Assembly (NCBI RefSeq): GCF_014647895.1 | Contig: NZ_BMQB01000002.1 | Span: 496,001 to 560,000, forward strand | DNA: 64,000 nt | Direction: 5' to 3' | Source: Pilimelia anulata | GTDB lineage: Bacteria > Actinomycetota > Actinomycetes > Mycobacteriales > Micromonosporaceae | Part shown: positions 63,230-64,000 of the stretch, piece by piece | Layout of the letters: each line of letters begins with the position of its first letter | Numbering within the stretch: position 1 is the stretch's first letter | Position numbers and translations under genes: made by a program | The notes under the pieces: model-generated | What the model was told of the DNA's origin: nothing | Database searches by the model: none | The model's input: only the letters and a program-made list of their open reading frames with translations

Positions 63230-64000
63230 CCGACCTCGCCGCGTTCATCGCCGGGCTGCCCAAGGCCGAGCTGCACGTCCACCACGTCGGCTCGGCCTCG
63301 CCCCGGATCGTCGCCGAGCTGGCCGCCCGGCACGAGGGCAGCACCCGGGTACCGGCCGACCCGGCGCTGCTCGCCGACTACTTCGCGTTCCGCGACTTCG
63401 CCCACTTCGTCCAGGTGTACCTGAGCGTCGTCGACCTGATCCGCGACGCCGAGGACGTGCGCACCCTCACCTACGAGGTCGCCCGCGACCTCGCCGCGCA
63501 GCGGGTCCGGTACGCCGAACTCACCCTCACCCCCTTCTCGCACGCGCACCGGGGCATCCCGGCGGCCGAGTACTGCGCCGCCGTCGAGGACGCCCGCCGG
63601 GCCGCCGAGGCCGAGCTGGGGCTGGTCCTGCGCTGGTGCTTCGACATCCCGGGCGGGCTCGAGGCGGAGGCGCCGCAGGCGACCCTGGACATCGCGCTGG
63701 ACCACCGGCCGGACGGGCTGATCAGCTTCGGGCTGGGCGGGCCGGAGGTGCCGCGGCCGCAGTTCGCGCCGTACTTCGACCGGGCCCGGGCCGAGGGGCT
63801 GCGCTCGGTACCGCACGCGGGCGAGACGAGCGGCCCGCAGTCCATCCGGGACGCCCTGGACCACCTGGGCGCCGAGCGGATCGGGCACGGGATCGACTGC
63901 GTGAAGGACGAGGAGCTGCTGGCGATCCTGCGGGATCGGCAGATCCCGTTGGAGGTCTGCCCGACGTCCAACGTGCGGACCCGGGCGGTGCCGGAGCTGG
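63226..64000 (+). CDS. Adenosine deaminase family protein (3' end outside window)
   Basis: About 258 residues of an amidohydrolase barrel are present. They begin LPKAELHVHHVGSASPRIVA, with the metal-binding His-x-His and HVGS in place of the more usual HLEGS/T. HAGETSGPQSIRDALDHLG and IGHGIDC provide further active-site His residues. Purine deamination (or deamination of a futalosine intermediate) is possible. GTG 63226 has GGAGGA (63214-63219) and overlaps the Tam stop. It runs off the right edge. Confidence 0.88.
   Translation, partial: MTDLAAFIAGLPKAELHVHHVGSASPRIVAELAARHEGSTRVPADPALLADYFAFRDFAHFVQVYLSVVDLIRDAEDVRTLTYEVARDLAAQRVRYAELTLTPFSHAHRGIPAAEYCAAVEDARRAAEAELGLVLRWCFDIPGGLEAEAPQATLDIALDHRPDGLISFGLGGPEVPRPQFAPYFDRARAEGLRSVPHAGETSGPQSIRDALDHLGAERIGHGIDCVKDEELLAILRDRQIPLEVCPTSNVRTRAVPEL

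Noticed and set aside
1..64000. tRNA, rRNA, IS element or prophage
   Set aside because: No transposase, integrase, phage gene, CCA-ended cloverleaf or rRNA stretch was recognised on either strand.

Overview
The window is about 64 kb of very high-GC actinobacterial DNA (GTG starts are common, genes are packed with 4-nt GTGA/ATGA overlaps, and terminators are GC-rich hairpins mostly lacking T-tracts). The left end is the classic end of the actinobacterial division cluster: ftsQ (3' end), ftsZ, yggS, sepF, yggT and divIVA, followed by lspA, a RluD-type pseudouridine synthase and dnaE. Gene content (a DksA-like protein with a long lysine/alanine tail, a MinD-like ATPase with a disordered N-terminus, DUF2567, DUF4142) fits a member of the Micromonosporaceae. 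That assignment is inferred from recognised protein families and was not computed.

Layout. 1-9.7 kb: division genes, a CPA-type antiporter with an RCK_C tail, a DksA/TraR zinc-finger protein, lspA and a RluD-type enzyme. 9.7-14.6 kb: accessory block with a membrane-anchored unknown protein, a MinD-like ATPase carrying nine perfect DAHRP repeats, an XRE/DUF5753 regulator and an LtrA membrane protein. 14.9-20.2 kb: dnaE, a DUF2567 membrane protein and a LON-domain protein. 20.4-28.1 kb: four related GT4 glycosyltransferases, three on the minus strand and one divergent double-domain enzyme. 28-36 kb: a membrane histidine kinase, a decayed questin-oxidase-like pseudogene, a DUF4142 protein, a translationally coupled trmB-helicase pair and an acyltransferase. 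36.6-39.6 kb: a large secreted subtilisin.

39.9-44.1 kb is a cobalamin operon: cobalamin riboswitch, an 8-codon leader ORF, a fused ChlI/ChlD-type chelatase subunit, cobO and cobB, closed by a hairpin terminator. A second membrane histidine kinase, paralogous to the first, overlaps tail to tail with a receiver-only response regulator (44.2-46.5 kb). 46.5-49.7 kb is a lower-GC accessory patch with a LamG secreted protein, a 55-residue membrane or secreted peptide gene, an unknown protein and an XRE regulator with a long helical C-terminal region.

49.9-64 kb returns to housekeeping and envelope genes: secA2 and a small conserved-looking protein, citrate synthase, two lipoproteins, a CAP-domain protein, an MscS-type channel, small membrane proteins, a GT4 enzyme, a GNAT protein, an aldo/keto reductase, a trans-aconitate-methyltransferase-like enzyme and the 5' part of an adenosine deaminase. 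No rRNA, tRNA, IS element, prophage or CRISPR array was recognised. The most unusual items are the leader ORF between riboswitch and chelatase, the DksA-like gene with a strong internal start, the repeat-bearing MinD-like ATPase with an altered Walker A, and the XRE regulator/small peptide cluster.
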